A DNA stretch of 64,000 nucleotides, taken from contig NZ_JAPEMT010000001.1 in assembly GCF_026342435.1 (NCBI RefSeq), positions 1,172,501 through 1,236,500 on the forward strand, given 5' to 3'. This DNA is from Streptomyces sp. NBC_00237 (GTDB lineage Bacteria > Actinomycetota > Actinomycetes > Streptomycetales > Streptomycetaceae). Below are positions 46,901 to 55,095 of the stretch, piece by piece. How positions within the stretch are numbered: position 1 is the stretch's first letter; every line of letters begins with the position of its first letter. The notes below the pieces were generated by a model. The model was given only the letters and a program-made list of their open reading frames with translations. It was not told where the DNA came from and ran no database searches. The translations under genes were made by a program, and so were the position numbers.

Positions 46901-47542
46901 ACCCGCCGGGGCCAGCCGCAGGGCGGACTCGCCGACCCGCAGCAGTGCCCCCGGTGCCAGGCGCACCTCCCGCCGTCCGACCTCGCGGCCGTCCAGCGTC
47001 GTGCCGTTCGTCGAGCCGAGGTCGGCGACGGTGACCCGGCCGTCGTCGGCGAGCGTCACCGTGCAGTGCAGCCGGGACACGTCGGGGTCGTCCAGCGGCA
47101 CCTCGGCGTCGGCCGAGCGGCCGATCCGGATCTGGCCGCCGTGCAGGAGGTGCACGCCGCCCGCGTCGGGGCCCGCCACCACCTGGAGCTGAGCGAGGTC
47201 GGACAGTTCGGGGGCGTCCTCCTCGGCCGGGGCCTGGAGCGACAGCACCGCTCCGTCCACCAGCGGCGGTTCGCCCAGTGCGCAGCGCTGTGCGTCCAGG
47301 CGCTCGCGCCCGGCGTACACCACCACCGCGCCTGTCGTCTCCGGACCGCCGGGACCCTGCACTGCGGCCGCGAGCCCGGAGGCCACCGCGGCGAGCGCCG
47401 TCCCGGCGGGTGCGGTGACGAGCACGTCGCAGACCGCCGGGGCGGCGGCCGCCGCGACCGGTGCTCCCGGCGCGGGCGCGCCCTGCGTGGCGGCTCGGCT
47501 CTGGCCGCTGCGCGGCGCGAGGACGGTCAGCCGGATCTGCAT
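43952..47542 (-). CDS. FHA domain - FtsK/SpoIIIE-type ATPase protein
   Basis: 1196 residues. FHA domain about 118-210 with the phosphothreonine-binding residues GRS (141-143), SRLHC (156-160) and STNG (177-180). A Gly/Pro/Gln-rich linker (about 212-440) follows. The C-terminal region is FtsK/SpoIIIE-like: Walker A GPAGSGRT near 809-816 has Arg where Lys is usual; LGLILVDGAGG and LVVLVDDFDALV (near 1010-1025) are Walker B-like strands. No membrane helices are apparent. It is divergent from a Ser/Thr kinase gene, and an FHA domain binds phosphothreonine, so it may act as that kinase's target. EccC-type proteins of type VII secretion are the nearest well-known relatives. Confidence 0.88.
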   Translation of the reverse strand: MQIRLTVLAPRSGQSRAATQGAPAPGAPVAAAAAPAVCDVLVTAPAGTALAAVASGLAAAVQGPGGPETTGAVVVYAGRERLDAQRCALGEPPLVDGAVLSLQAPAEEDAPELSDLAQLQVVAGPDAGGVHLLHGGQIRIGRSADAEVPLDDPDVSRLHCTVTLADDGRVTVADLGSTNGTTLDGREVGRREVRLAPGALLRVGESALRLAPAGAHGSALPTAPDGEGHLRVPRTPSAAGPGTAEAPAPAPGRYGGGASHHRVSGRPPAQPPVQGAQHGTVPAQGTYGQGQAGPVPVRPDGYGQGHAAQGGSPEPFGSATGAPGTPSAAGRFPPAYQGQGPFAGTADRTHGAGRVVDSGDDPRTGRDDTRTGRAAEPRKEEPRRRGGIGSWARRLAGGRTDPTHDYADEQPARETSAPVSDAAPSARPAPVADSAAPDPWPDAAALLLTALQPGPRLWERGPAHPESLVLRLGTADRTAPDGAGLLPAVPVTVGLREAGSLGLAGPRSRLAGLARSVVAQLAALHSPTDLEIVLISADRSRPAEERAREWGWLGWLPHLRPAHGQDCRLLLAYDRDQASARVAELVRRTEEGPLEADAPRTVVIVDGDPGSAGLREAAVRLAAHGAAHGIHLLCLAETPAASPLSPVEATYDAACASAPAFRECGAVALLSGDVATAVRVLRTAGGQSAGHGTLGSVDAVSAAWAERFARAMAPLRTDAADLGPSGTPGQGRGAGRLSAATLPPVSRLLDELGLARATPASLMARWAAAADDEQVPGATRAWAVLGAGPRGPVCADLALDGPHLLVEGPAGSGRTELLRSAAASLAAAARPDRLGLILVDGAGGERGEGLRACTELPHVSTHLVASDPVRMREFAQALGAELKRRDELLGGLDFADWHAGRAPRTAGSAASAASAASAASGTPSVPAARTQAQALAQAQAQGYAPGQGSAPAAQGPEASAPYASIGAQRGEARTGGTGGSQGAGDIEAPSTGTLRLRPASVRERERERQAQAGGGPSALPRLVVLVDDFDALVAPALGSTGRPSAGSVVRALEAVARHGARLGVHLVAASARPDRTADTELARGERLLRVVLDPPPSAPAPEEPAPGRGRLLHPDGSVTPLQGGRVTGRIPRTATQRPTVVPLEWDRMGDPPTRRPVRELGNGPTDLALLASALERAARTVNAESLPPLAAPQEAR

Positions 47543-48207
47543 CGCGTCAGCGGTCCCTTCTGCGCGCGGCGCGGGCGGCAGGGGCCGGGGAGGAGCTGCT
47601 CACTGCGCCGCCCCCGCGAGGTCCCCCCACCCGGCGCGGACGCGTCGTCCGGTACAGGTCGGCACCCACCGTGGGGTGTTGAGGGCTTCGTGCGCCCTCG
47701 CGTACCCCATAGGTCTGTGCTGATGGCATCCTCGCACCTGCCACTGACAACCTGCCCGCCGCCCGCCCCCAAGTGATCTTGAATGGTCGGCTGTGGGCGC
47801 AAAAGCACCTGTATGAGGCACGCTCGGACAGTGCGCGGGGCGGAGCACCGCCCTCGCCGGGGCGGTCCGCCGAACGGCAGTGGCACACCCCGCACGGACG
47901 TGCGGCAACCATCCACCCCGCATGTGCGTCTTTCCCTGGAACACGTGTGCGGTACGTGTGTACGGCCGCGCGCGAAAGGCCGCACGGAAGATCACGCGAA
48001 AGGCCGTGCGAAACGTCGTGCGGAAGGCCGTGCGAAAGGTCTCGTCGCCTCGACCGGAGAGGCACGACGCACGTTCGGCCTGTGCCCCGTTCGGCGGCAC
48101 TACAGTTGGGCAACCGGAAAAGCGGAAGCCCGGCCGACCGGAAGTCCGGCGGTCCGGGACACACACCACGATCAGGGTCAGTCACCGACCAGCAGGGAGT
48201 GCATGAC
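47543..48207. promoter_or_regulatory. Divergent spacer between the FHA-FtsK and PkaA genes
   Basis: 665 bp without a supported gene, the longest gap in the window. A 12-bp tandem array (47971-48042) sits about 165 bp before the pkaA start. Short open frames across it are low quality. The start of the FHA gene (47542) and GTG 48208, preceded by AGGGAG, bound it. Confidence 0.55.
47971..48042. repeat. 12-bp tandem array in a divergent promoter region
   Basis: Six contiguous units of about TGCGAAAGGCCG (first unit CGCGAAAGGCCG). The second is more diverged. Translation would give 4-residue repeats, but no real gene covers it. Confidence 0.9.
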
Positions 48208-49965
48208 GTGCGGCCGGTAGGCAGTAAGTACCTGCTTGAGCAGCCGCTCGGGCGCGGCGCCACGGGCACCGTCTGGCGCGCCCGCCAGCGGGAGACCGCG
48301 GGCGCCGAGGCGGCCGTCGCGGGCCAGCCGGGCGAGACCGTCGCGATCAAGGTCCTCAAGGAGGAGCTCGCGAACGACGCGGACGTGGTGATGCGCTTCC
48401 TGCGCGAACGCTCCGTACTCCTGCGGCTCACGCACCCCAACATCGTGCGCACCCGCGACCTGGTCGTCGAGGGCGACCTCCTCGCCCTGGTCATGGACCT
48501 GATCGACGGCCCCGACCTGCACCGCTACCTCCGCGACAACGGCCCCCTCACGCCGGTGGCCGCGTCCCTGCTCACCGCGCAGATCGCCGACGCGCTGGCG
48601 GCCAGCCACGCCGACGGCGTCGTGCACCGCGACCTCAAGCCCGCGAACGTCCTGGTCGACGAGCGCGACGGCGCGATGCACCCGATGCTCACCGACTTCG
48701 GCATCGCCCGCCTCGCGGACTCCCCGGGCCTCACCCGCACCCACGAGTTCGTCGGCACGCCCGCGTACGTCGCGCCGGAGTCCGCCGAGGGCCGCCCGCA
48801 GACCTCCGCCGTCGACATCTACGGCGCGGGCATCCTGCTGTACGAACTGGTCACCGGCAGGCCCCCGTTCGCGGGCGGCACCGCCCTGGAGGTGCTGCAC
48901 CGCCACCTCAGCGAGGAGCCGCGCCGCCCCACCACCGTCCCCGAGCCCCTGTGGACGGTCATAGAGCGCTGCCTGCGCAAGGACCCCGACCAGCGCCCCA
49001 GCGCCGAGAACCTGGCCCGCGCCCTGCGCACCGTCGCCCCGGGCATCGGCGTGCACGCCACGTCCGCGCAGGTCGAGGCGGCCATGGGCGTCGGCGCGCT
49101 GCTCGCCCCCGACCCGGCTCCGGCGCCCGTCCCCGACACCGGGGCTTCCGGCGACGCCGACCCGACGCAGGTGCTGCCGAGCAACGCGGGATCGTACGAC
49201 CCCAACGGCGCGACCAGCGTCCTGCCCTCGACCGGCGCCCACGGCCAGGTCGGCGGCCCGCGCGGCGCGGCCGACCCGACGGCGGTCATGCCGCCCGTGC
49301 CACCGCGTCCGGCCGGTGCCCCCGCCGGTGCGGGCCCCGAGGAACCGCACCCCTGGCAGAACCAGCTCCGCGCCGCCCGCGACCGCAACGAGCAGACGCA
49401 GATGCAGTACCTGGACCCGAGCCAGGACCCCCTGCGCCGCCGCCCGCAGCGCCAGCAGGGACAACAGCGCCAGCAGGGGCAGCAGGCCCAGGGACAGTAC
49501 GGACAGCAGGGTCAGGGCCAGGGGCAGTACGGACAGCAGCAGGGCCAGTACCAGCAGCCCCAGCAGCAGCGCCCGCCCCAGCGGCAGCAGCAGCGCCCCC
49601 AGCCCCAGCAGAATTACGCCCCCCAGCACCACCAGCCCCAGGCGCCGCCCCCGCAGCAGCGGTACGCACCCCAGCCGCAGCAGCCGCAGCAGCCCCAGCA
49701 GCCCCAGGCACCCGCCCCGCGCGAGCCCCGCCCACCGAGGGAGCCGCGCCGGCGCACCGCCAACCCGATGCGCATCCCGGGCCTCGGCTGCCTCAAGGGC
49801 TGCCTGTTCACGATCGTCCTGCTGTTCGTCGCGGCCTGGCTGATCTGGGAGCTGACCCCGCTCCAGGAGTGGATCGGCACCACGAAGGGCTTCTTCGCGC
49901 AGATCGGCGACGTGTGGGACAGCATCGTGAAGTTCTTCGACGACATCGGCGGCTCCACGCCGTAG
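48208..49965 (+). CDS. pkaA: Ser/Thr protein kinase with Gln/Pro-rich linker and C-terminal membrane helix (PkaA-like)
   Basis: 585 residues from GTG 48208, AGGGAG nearby. Hanks-type kinase domain (about 5-270): glycine loop GRGATGTVW, catalytic Lys48 in VAIKVL, HRDLKPANVL, DFG, and the APE of VAPESAEG. The domain carries an extra 15-residue Ala/Gly insert before the Lys. After it comes a Gln/Pro/Gly-rich disordered region of about 130 residues (410-540), then a helix (GCLFTIVLLFVAAWLIW) and a short external tail. The kinase faces the cytoplasm. Position with pkaB next to prfB matches the S. coelicolor pair; phosphorylation targets are unknown, but the divergent FHA protein is an obvious candidate. 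Confidence 0.9.
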   Translation: MRPVGSKYLLEQPLGRGATGTVWRARQRETAGAEAAVAGQPGETVAIKVLKEELANDADVVMRFLRERSVLLRLTHPNIVRTRDLVVEGDLLALVMDLIDGPDLHRYLRDNGPLTPVAASLLTAQIADALAASHADGVVHRDLKPANVLVDERDGAMHPMLTDFGIARLADSPGLTRTHEFVGTPAYVAPESAEGRPQTSAVDIYGAGILLYELVTGRPPFAGGTALEVLHRHLSEEPRRPTTVPEPLWTVIERCLRKDPDQRPSAENLARALRTVAPGIGVHATSAQVEAAMGVGALLAPDPAPAPVPDTGASGDADPTQVLPSNAGSYDPNGATSVLPSTGAHGQVGGPRGAADPTAVMPPVPPRPAGAPAGAGPEEPHPWQNQLRAARDRNEQTQMQYLDPSQDPLRRRPQRQQGQQRQQGQQAQGQYGQQGQGQGQYGQQQGQYQQPQQQRPPQRQQQRPQPQQNYAPQHHQPQAPPPQQRYAPQPQQPQQPQQPQAPAPREPRPPREPRRRTANPMRIPGLGCLKGCLFTIVLLFVAAWLIWELTPLQEWIGTTKGFFAQIGDVWDSIVKFFDDIGGSTP

Positions 49966-50004
49966 CCCCCTGCCACCAGGAGTGGTCAGGGTGGAGACAT
50001 GTCG

Positions 50005-50035
50005 ACTTCCGGGAGTGGATTTCGCCCCCGGAAGT
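50005..50035 (+). terminator. Possible terminator or attenuator between the two kinase genes
   Basis: 9-bp stem ACTTCCGGG / CCCGGAAGT, 13-nt loop, 39 bp after the pkaA stop and 94 bp before pkaB. No T-tract. Confidence 0.45.
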
Positions 50036-50128
50036 ACGGAATGACGGCGTGCAGGGGCCATCCTGTGCACTCAACGCCTCGTCGGCGGCGTACTTTGAGG
50101 GCCGACGCCAGCCGCTGAGGGAGCAGTC

Positions 50129-51379
50129 TTGGCACGGAAAATCGGCAGCCGGTACACCGCCCACCAGATCCTCGGGCGCGGCAGCGCGGGCACGGTGTGG
50201 CTCGGCGAGGGACCCGAAGGGCCCGTCGCCATCAAGATGCTGCGCGAGGACCTCGCCTCCGACCAGGAACTGGTCGGGCGCTTCGTCCAGGAGCGCACGG
50301 CCCTGCTCAAACTGGACCACCCGAACGTCGTCGCCGTCCGCGACCTGGTCGTCGACGGCAACGACCTCGCGCTGGTCATGGATCTCGTACGGGGCACCGA
50401 CCTGCGCACCCGGCTCGACCGCGAGCGCAGGCTCGCCCCCGAGGCGGCCGTCGCCATCGCCATCGACATCGCCGACGGTCTCGCCGCGGCCCACGCCGCC
50501 CAGATCGTGCACCGCGACGTCAAGCCGGAGAACGTACTCCTGGACATGCAGGGCCCGCTGGGCCCCGGCGGCGCGCATCCCGCGCTCCTCACGGACTTCG
50601 GCGTCGCCAAGCTCATCGACACCCCGCGCCGCACCAAGGTCACGAAGATCATCGGGACGCCGGACTACCTCGCTCCGGAGATCGTGGAGGGGCTGCCGCC
50701 GCGCGCCGCCGTCGACATCTACGCACTGGCGACCGTGCTGTACGAGCTGCTCGCGGGCTTCACTCCCTTCGGCGGCGGCCACCCGGGCGCGGTGCTGCGG
50801 CGGCACGTCACAGAGACGGTGGTTCCGCTTCCGGGCATCCCGGAGGAGCTGTGGCAGCTGATAGTGCAGTGCCTCGCGAAGGCCCCGGCCTCCCGGCTGC
50901 GCGCGTCCGAGCTGGCGGCGGGCCTGCGCGAGCAGCTCCCCTCGCTGGTGGGGATGGGACCGCTGGACGTGGACGAGCCGGAGGCGGAGCCGACCGGGGT
51001 CTCTTCGGAGGCCGACACCGTCGCGTACGGGGCCGAGGGCGCGCGGGAGGCCGAGCCGCAGCCGCGCAAGGGCGCGGTGCCGCTGGTGTCCGGGGGCTCC
51101 CTGGACTCGAACCGGGACACGCACACCTCCATGCGCGTGCCCGCGCCGGACGAGCTGGCCGGGGGCCCGCTCGGGACGGCCCGGGTACCGCGCGCCTCGG
51201 GTGACCGCCGTCCCGGCTCCGCCCGGCACCGGTCGGAGGTCCGTCGGCGCAGGCTCATCATGACGACGGCGGGGGTGGCGTTGCTGGCGGCGGTCGGCGT
51301 GGGCGGCTGGCTCGCGGCCTCCTCCTCCGAGGACGACCCCGCCCCGCCCCCCGGCCACTCGTCCCCGGCCCAGCCCTGA
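50129..51379 (+). CDS. pkaB: Ser/Thr protein kinase, membrane-anchored (PkaB-like)
   Basis: 416 residues from a TTG start at 50129, preceded by GAGGGA; no ATG or GTG in frame gives the complete glycine loop. Kinase domain about 8-265: GRGSAGTVW, Lys36 in [21 protein letters not shown] linker of about 90 acidic/Pro residues precedes the membrane helix [20 protein letters not shown] (about 376-395) and a short external tail of Pro/Ser. Length matches the S. coelicolor PkaB size I remember (417). Same orientation as pkaA. Confidence 0.9.
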   Translation: MARKIGSRYTAHQILGRGSAGTVWLGEGPEGPVAIKMLREDLASDQELVGRFVQERTALLKLDHPNVVAVRDLVVDGNDLALVMDLVRGTDLRTRLDRERRLAPEAAVAIAIDIADGLAAAHAAQIVHRDVKPENVLLDMQGPLGPGGAHPALLTDFGVAKLIDTPRRTKVTKIIGTPDYLAPEIVEGLPPRAAVDIYALATVLYELLAGFTPFGGGHPGAVLRRHVTETVVPLPGIPEELWQLIVQCLAKAPASRLRASELAAGLREQLPSLVGMGPLDVDEPEAEPTGVSSEADTVAYGAEGAREAEPQPRKGAVPLVSGGSLDSNRDTHTSMRVPAPDELAGGPLGTARVPRASGDRRPGSARHRSEVRRRRLIMTTAGVALLAAVGVGGWLAASSSEDDPAPPPGHSSPAQP

Positions 51380-51402
51380 CCCTCCCCGGAAGGCCCCGCC
51401 CC

Positions 51403-51423
51403 CGGGCCCCGGAGAGGGGCCCG
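51403..51423 (+). terminator. Hairpin after pkaB
   Basis: 8-bp stem CGGGCCCC / GGGGCCCG with loop GGAGA, just after the pkaB stop and before prfB. No T-tract. Confidence 0.5.
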
Positions 51424-51471
51424 AGAGGGACCCGGGGCACCCCCGATCCCGCACCGGTTACGCTGGTGCAC

Positions 51472-52578
<1,107 letters not shown>

Positions 52579-52594
52579 GCAGCAGTACGAGAAC

Positions 52595-52630
52595 GGAGGC
52601 GCCGGGACCCCGAGGGGTTCCGGCGCCTCC
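52595..52630 (+). terminator. Terminator after prfB
   Basis: 17-bp stem beginning GGAGGCGCCGG with one G:T wobble and loop GAG, 16 bp after the prfB stop. Confidence 0.88.
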
Positions 52631-52918
52631 GCGTTCCCCGGGGCCGGGCCGTGTATGTCACAGCCCTGTGTGCATCGGCCGGGCAAGTGTTCGTAAATCC
52701 GGCATCCCGCCCGGAACGTTCTTGACGCCCTTCTCGGGGCTGGGGGAGTGTGGCGGGCAGCATGCGTATGTCTGGGGCGGGTGTGAACGGGGGCGAGCGG
52801 GCGGCCTCTTGAGAGGCGGTCCCGTGAACTGACATCCCCGCCAAGGCCGTTGCCCCTGCATAGCTGCTCCACCGACTCGATTGCGAAGAGCTCGCCAGCT
52901 ACTGGGGGTAGCAACCAG
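52631..52918. promoter_or_regulatory. 5' region of the surface-protein gene
   Basis: 288 bp upstream of the repeat surface-protein gene, from the prfB terminator to its ATG. It contains the 14-bp palindrome GCCTCTTGAGAGGC (52804-52817) and G-rich stretches (52741-52800) and could be a structured leader. I looked for known riboswitch motifs and recognised none. A possible -35, TTGACG, is at 52722-52727. Confidence 0.35.
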
Positions 52919-53758
52919 ATGACCAACAAGATGCGTGTCCGCGTGGCGCGGATCGCCGCCAGCGCGGTGGTCGCCGCCGGAGCGTCGCTGACCGTCGCGG
53001 GCGTCGCGCAGGCCGCCGGTACCGGTGACGGTGCCAAGGGCGGCGTGGGCGTCCAGCTCGACGCCGGTGCCGTCAAGGTCGACGCCGGCATCGACGCGGC
53101 CGACCCGGGTGACCCGGGCAAGGACGACCCGAAGGACCCGGGCAAGGACCCGGCTGACCCCGCGGACCCGGCCGACCCGGCTGACCCTGCGGACCCGGCT
53201 GATCCCGCGGACCCCGCCGACCCCGCCGACCCCGCGGACCCGTTGGACCCGAAGCCGCCGACGGACCCGAAGCCGCCCACGGACCCCAAGCCGCCCACGG
53301 ACCCGACGGATCCCAAGCCGCCGACCGACCCGAAGCCGCCGACGGACCCGACGGATCCCAAGCCGCCGACCGACCCGAAGCCGCCGACGGACCCGACGGA
53401 TCCCAAGCCGCCCACGGACCCGAAGCCGCCGACCGACCCGACGGACCCCAAGCCGCCGACGGACCCGACGGACCCCAAGCCGCCGACGGACCCGACCAAG
53501 CCGCCCACGACGCCTCCGACCACCCCCGGTCAGACCGGCGGCACGGGCACCGGCACCGGCACGGGCACCGGTGACAACACCGACGTCGACTCCGTCGCCA
53601 ACCGCCCGGTCGAGCAGGCCAAGCCGAAGGACGAGCTGGCCGCGACCGGTGCCGGTGACACCACGCTCCTCATGGTCGGCGCCGCGACGATGATCGCCGG
53701 TGGCGTCGCCTTCCGCTTCCTGCCCCGCCTGGGCGGAAGTGGCGGCAACGCGGCCTGA
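52919..53758 (+). CDS. Sortase-type surface protein with Pro-Asp repeats
   Basis: 279 residues from ATG 52919. Signal peptide about 1-33 (MRVRVARIAASAVVAAGASL ... AQAA), then a repeat region: about 9 copies of the tripeptide PAD (about 75-103), followed by PPTDPK/PPTDPT repeats to about 200. A Gly/Thr linker (GTGTGTGTG) leads to the sorting signal LAATG (240-244), a hydrophobic helix (TLLMVGAATMIAGGVAFRFL) and Arg-containing tail. LAxTG is the signal used by class E sortases in Streptomyces. Such low-complexity stalks display or span the wall; no ligand domain is present, so it may be only a spacer. No sortase gene lies in this window. Confidence 0.88.
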   Translation: MTNKMRVRVARIAASAVVAAGASLTVAGVAQAAGTGDGAKGGVGVQLDAGAVKVDAGIDAADPGDPGKDDPKDPGKDPADPADPADPADPADPADPADPADPADPADPLDPKPPTDPKPPTDPKPPTDPTDPKPPTDPKPPTDPTDPKPPTDPKPPTDPTDPKPPTDPKPPTDPTDPKPPTDPTDPKPPTDPTKPPTTPPTTPGQTGGTGTGTGTGTGDNTDVDSVANRPVEQAKPKDELAATGAGDTTLLMVGAATMIAGGVAFRFLPRLGGSGGNAA

Positions 53759-53769
53759 TCCTCCGCAGC

Positions 53770-53845
53770 CGTACGCCGTAGAGCAGGCCGTACGCCGTAG
53801 AGCAGGCCGTGCGGCGTAGAGCACGCCGTACGCCGTAGAGCACGC
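53770..53845. repeat. 19-bp tandem array between convergent genes
   Basis: Four contiguous units of CGTACGCCGTAGAGCAGGC (later copies ending CACGC), starting 11 bp after the stop of the surface-protein gene. Ends about 55 bp before the stop of the convergent small gene. Confidence 0.95.
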
Positions 53846-53899
53846 GAGAGGGCCCGGGGCGCATCAGCGCCCCGGGCCCCTCCTCGTACGTACGAACCC

Positions 53900-54094
53900 T
53901 TACGCGGCCTGGTGGGCCAGCAGTGCCATCGCCGCCACCAGTACCACCAGCAACGCCACCAGCGTCGCCGGATTCAGCTGGCTGAACGGGCCCTCGCCCT
54001 GTTCCAGGCGCTGCCTGCTCGCCCGGCAGGTCGGGCAGCGGCCCTCGGCCACCGGTCCCGCGCAGTTCGCGCACACCAAGCGGTCATAGGTCAT
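53900..54094 (-). CDS. Small zinc-ribbon membrane protein
   Basis: 64 residues from ATG 54094 with an excellent ribosome site (GGAGGAGGA). N-terminal zinc-ribbon CANC ... CPTC (Cys pairs about 8-22), a short acidic linker and one C-terminal membrane helix ([20 protein letters not shown]). Longer upstream frames are spacer. Conserved small gene beside ftsE in Streptomyces as far as I recall; function unknown. A Cys4 ribbon tethered to the membrane suggests an interaction or adaptor module. Confidence 0.8.
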   Translation of the reverse strand: MTYDRLVCANCAGPVAEGRCPTCRASRQRLEQGEGPFSQLNPATLVALLVVLVAAMALLAHQAA

Positions 54095-54395
54095 GCGCTG
54101 TCCTCCTCCGGTCACCGGCCGCACACTCCGCACATCCTGGACGCACACTGACGGATACTTCGCGTTCTCTCCCCATAACGCCCGGGGAAACGCATCCGTT
54201 CCCCTCCACTGTGCCAGCAGGTCGACCGACGTGCGCGGCCCGGGGCCAAAGGGCCGCCCGGCAGGCGCTCGGCAGCCACTCGGCAGGCGCCCGGCAAAAC
54301 GGAGCAAAACGCTCATCGCGGGGAAGCAGCCTGCAAGCCCGGGGCCGGGTCGCGTATGGTCACGCACACCTACTACCGGCGACCGTGGTGCACCT
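54095..54395. promoter_or_regulatory. Divergent spacer between the zinc-ribbon gene and ftsE
   Basis: 301 bp without a gene, includes an 11-bp tandem array (54259-54313) upstream of ftsE. No clear ribosome site precedes the ftsE GTG at 54396; the sequence just before it is CGTGGTGCACCT. Confidence 0.4.
54259..54313. repeat. 11-bp tandem array upstream of ftsE
   Basis: Three clear copies of CGGCAGGCGCT-like units (54259-54269, 54270-54280, 54281-54291) then two diverged copies (CGGCAAAACGG, AGCAAAACGCT). The 11-bp period is close to one DNA helical turn. Confidence 0.8.
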
Positions 54396-55085
54396 GTGAT
54401 CCGATTCGACAACGTGTCCAAGTCCTACCCGAAGCAGAACCGGCCCGCCCTGCGGGACGTCTCCCTGGAGGTCGAGAAGGGCGAGTTCGTCTTCCTGGTC
54501 GGTTCCTCCGGCTCCGGAAAGTCCACTTTCCTGCGGCTGCTGCTGCGCGAGGAGCGCGCTAGCCAGGGGCAGGTGCACGTGCTGGGCAAGGACCTCGCGC
54601 GCCTGTCCAACTGGAAGGTCCCCCAGATGCGGCGCCAGCTCGGCACCGTCTTCCAGGACTTCCGCCTCCTCCCCAACAAGACGGTGGCCGAGAACGTCGC
54701 CTTCGCGCAGGAGGTCATCGGCAAGCCGAAGGGCGAGATCCGCAAGGCCGTCCCCCAGGTGCTCGACCTGGTCGGCCTCGGCGGCAAGGAGGACCGGATG
54801 CCCGGCGAGCTCTCCGGTGGTGAGCAGCAGCGCGTGGCCATCGCGCGGGCCTTCGTCAACCGCCCCATGCTGCTGATCGCGGACGAGCCGACCGGCAACC
54901 TCGACCCGCAGACCTCCGTCGGCATCATGAAGCTGCTGGACCGCATCAACCGCACCGGCACCACTGTGGTGATGGCGACCCACGACCAGCAGATCGTCGA
55001 CCAGATGCGCAAGCGCGTCATCGAACTTGAGAAGGGCCGTCTCGTACGCGACCAGTCTCGCGGCGTCTACGGCTACCAGCACTGA
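54396..55085 (+). CDS. ftsE: Cell-division ATP-binding protein FtsE
   Basis: 229 residues from GTG 54396 ([12 protein letters not shown]). ABC ATPase: Walker [11 protein letters not shown]-loop [13 protein letters not shown], signature LSGGEQQR, Walker [14 protein letters not shown]-loop ATHDQ. With FtsX it forms a membrane complex that activates septal peptidoglycan hydrolases rather than transporting a solute. ftsX starts 10 bp after the stop. Longer upstream reading is spacer. Confidence 0.97.
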   Translation: MIRFDNVSKSYPKQNRPALRDVSLEVEKGEFVFLVGSSGSGKSTFLRLLLREERASQGQVHVLGKDLARLSNWKVPQMRRQLGTVFQDFRLLPNKTVAENVAFAQEVIGKPKGEIRKAVPQVLDLVGLGGKEDRMPGELSGGEQQRVAIARAFVNRPMLLIADEPTGNLDPQTSVGIMKLLDRINRTGTTVVMATHDQQIVDQMRKRVIELEKGRLVRDQSRGVYGYQH

Positions 55086-55095
55086 AAGGACGCCG

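Noticed and set aside
47971..48042. CRISPR array
   Set aside because: Units are contiguous with no unique spacers, only 12 bp long, and no cas genes are nearby. The same applies to the other arrays.
53025..53693. Thr/Arg-rich alternative frame inside the surface-protein gene
   Set aside because: It is a shifted reading of the Pro-Asp repeats; the real frame has the signal peptide and LAATG sorting signal.
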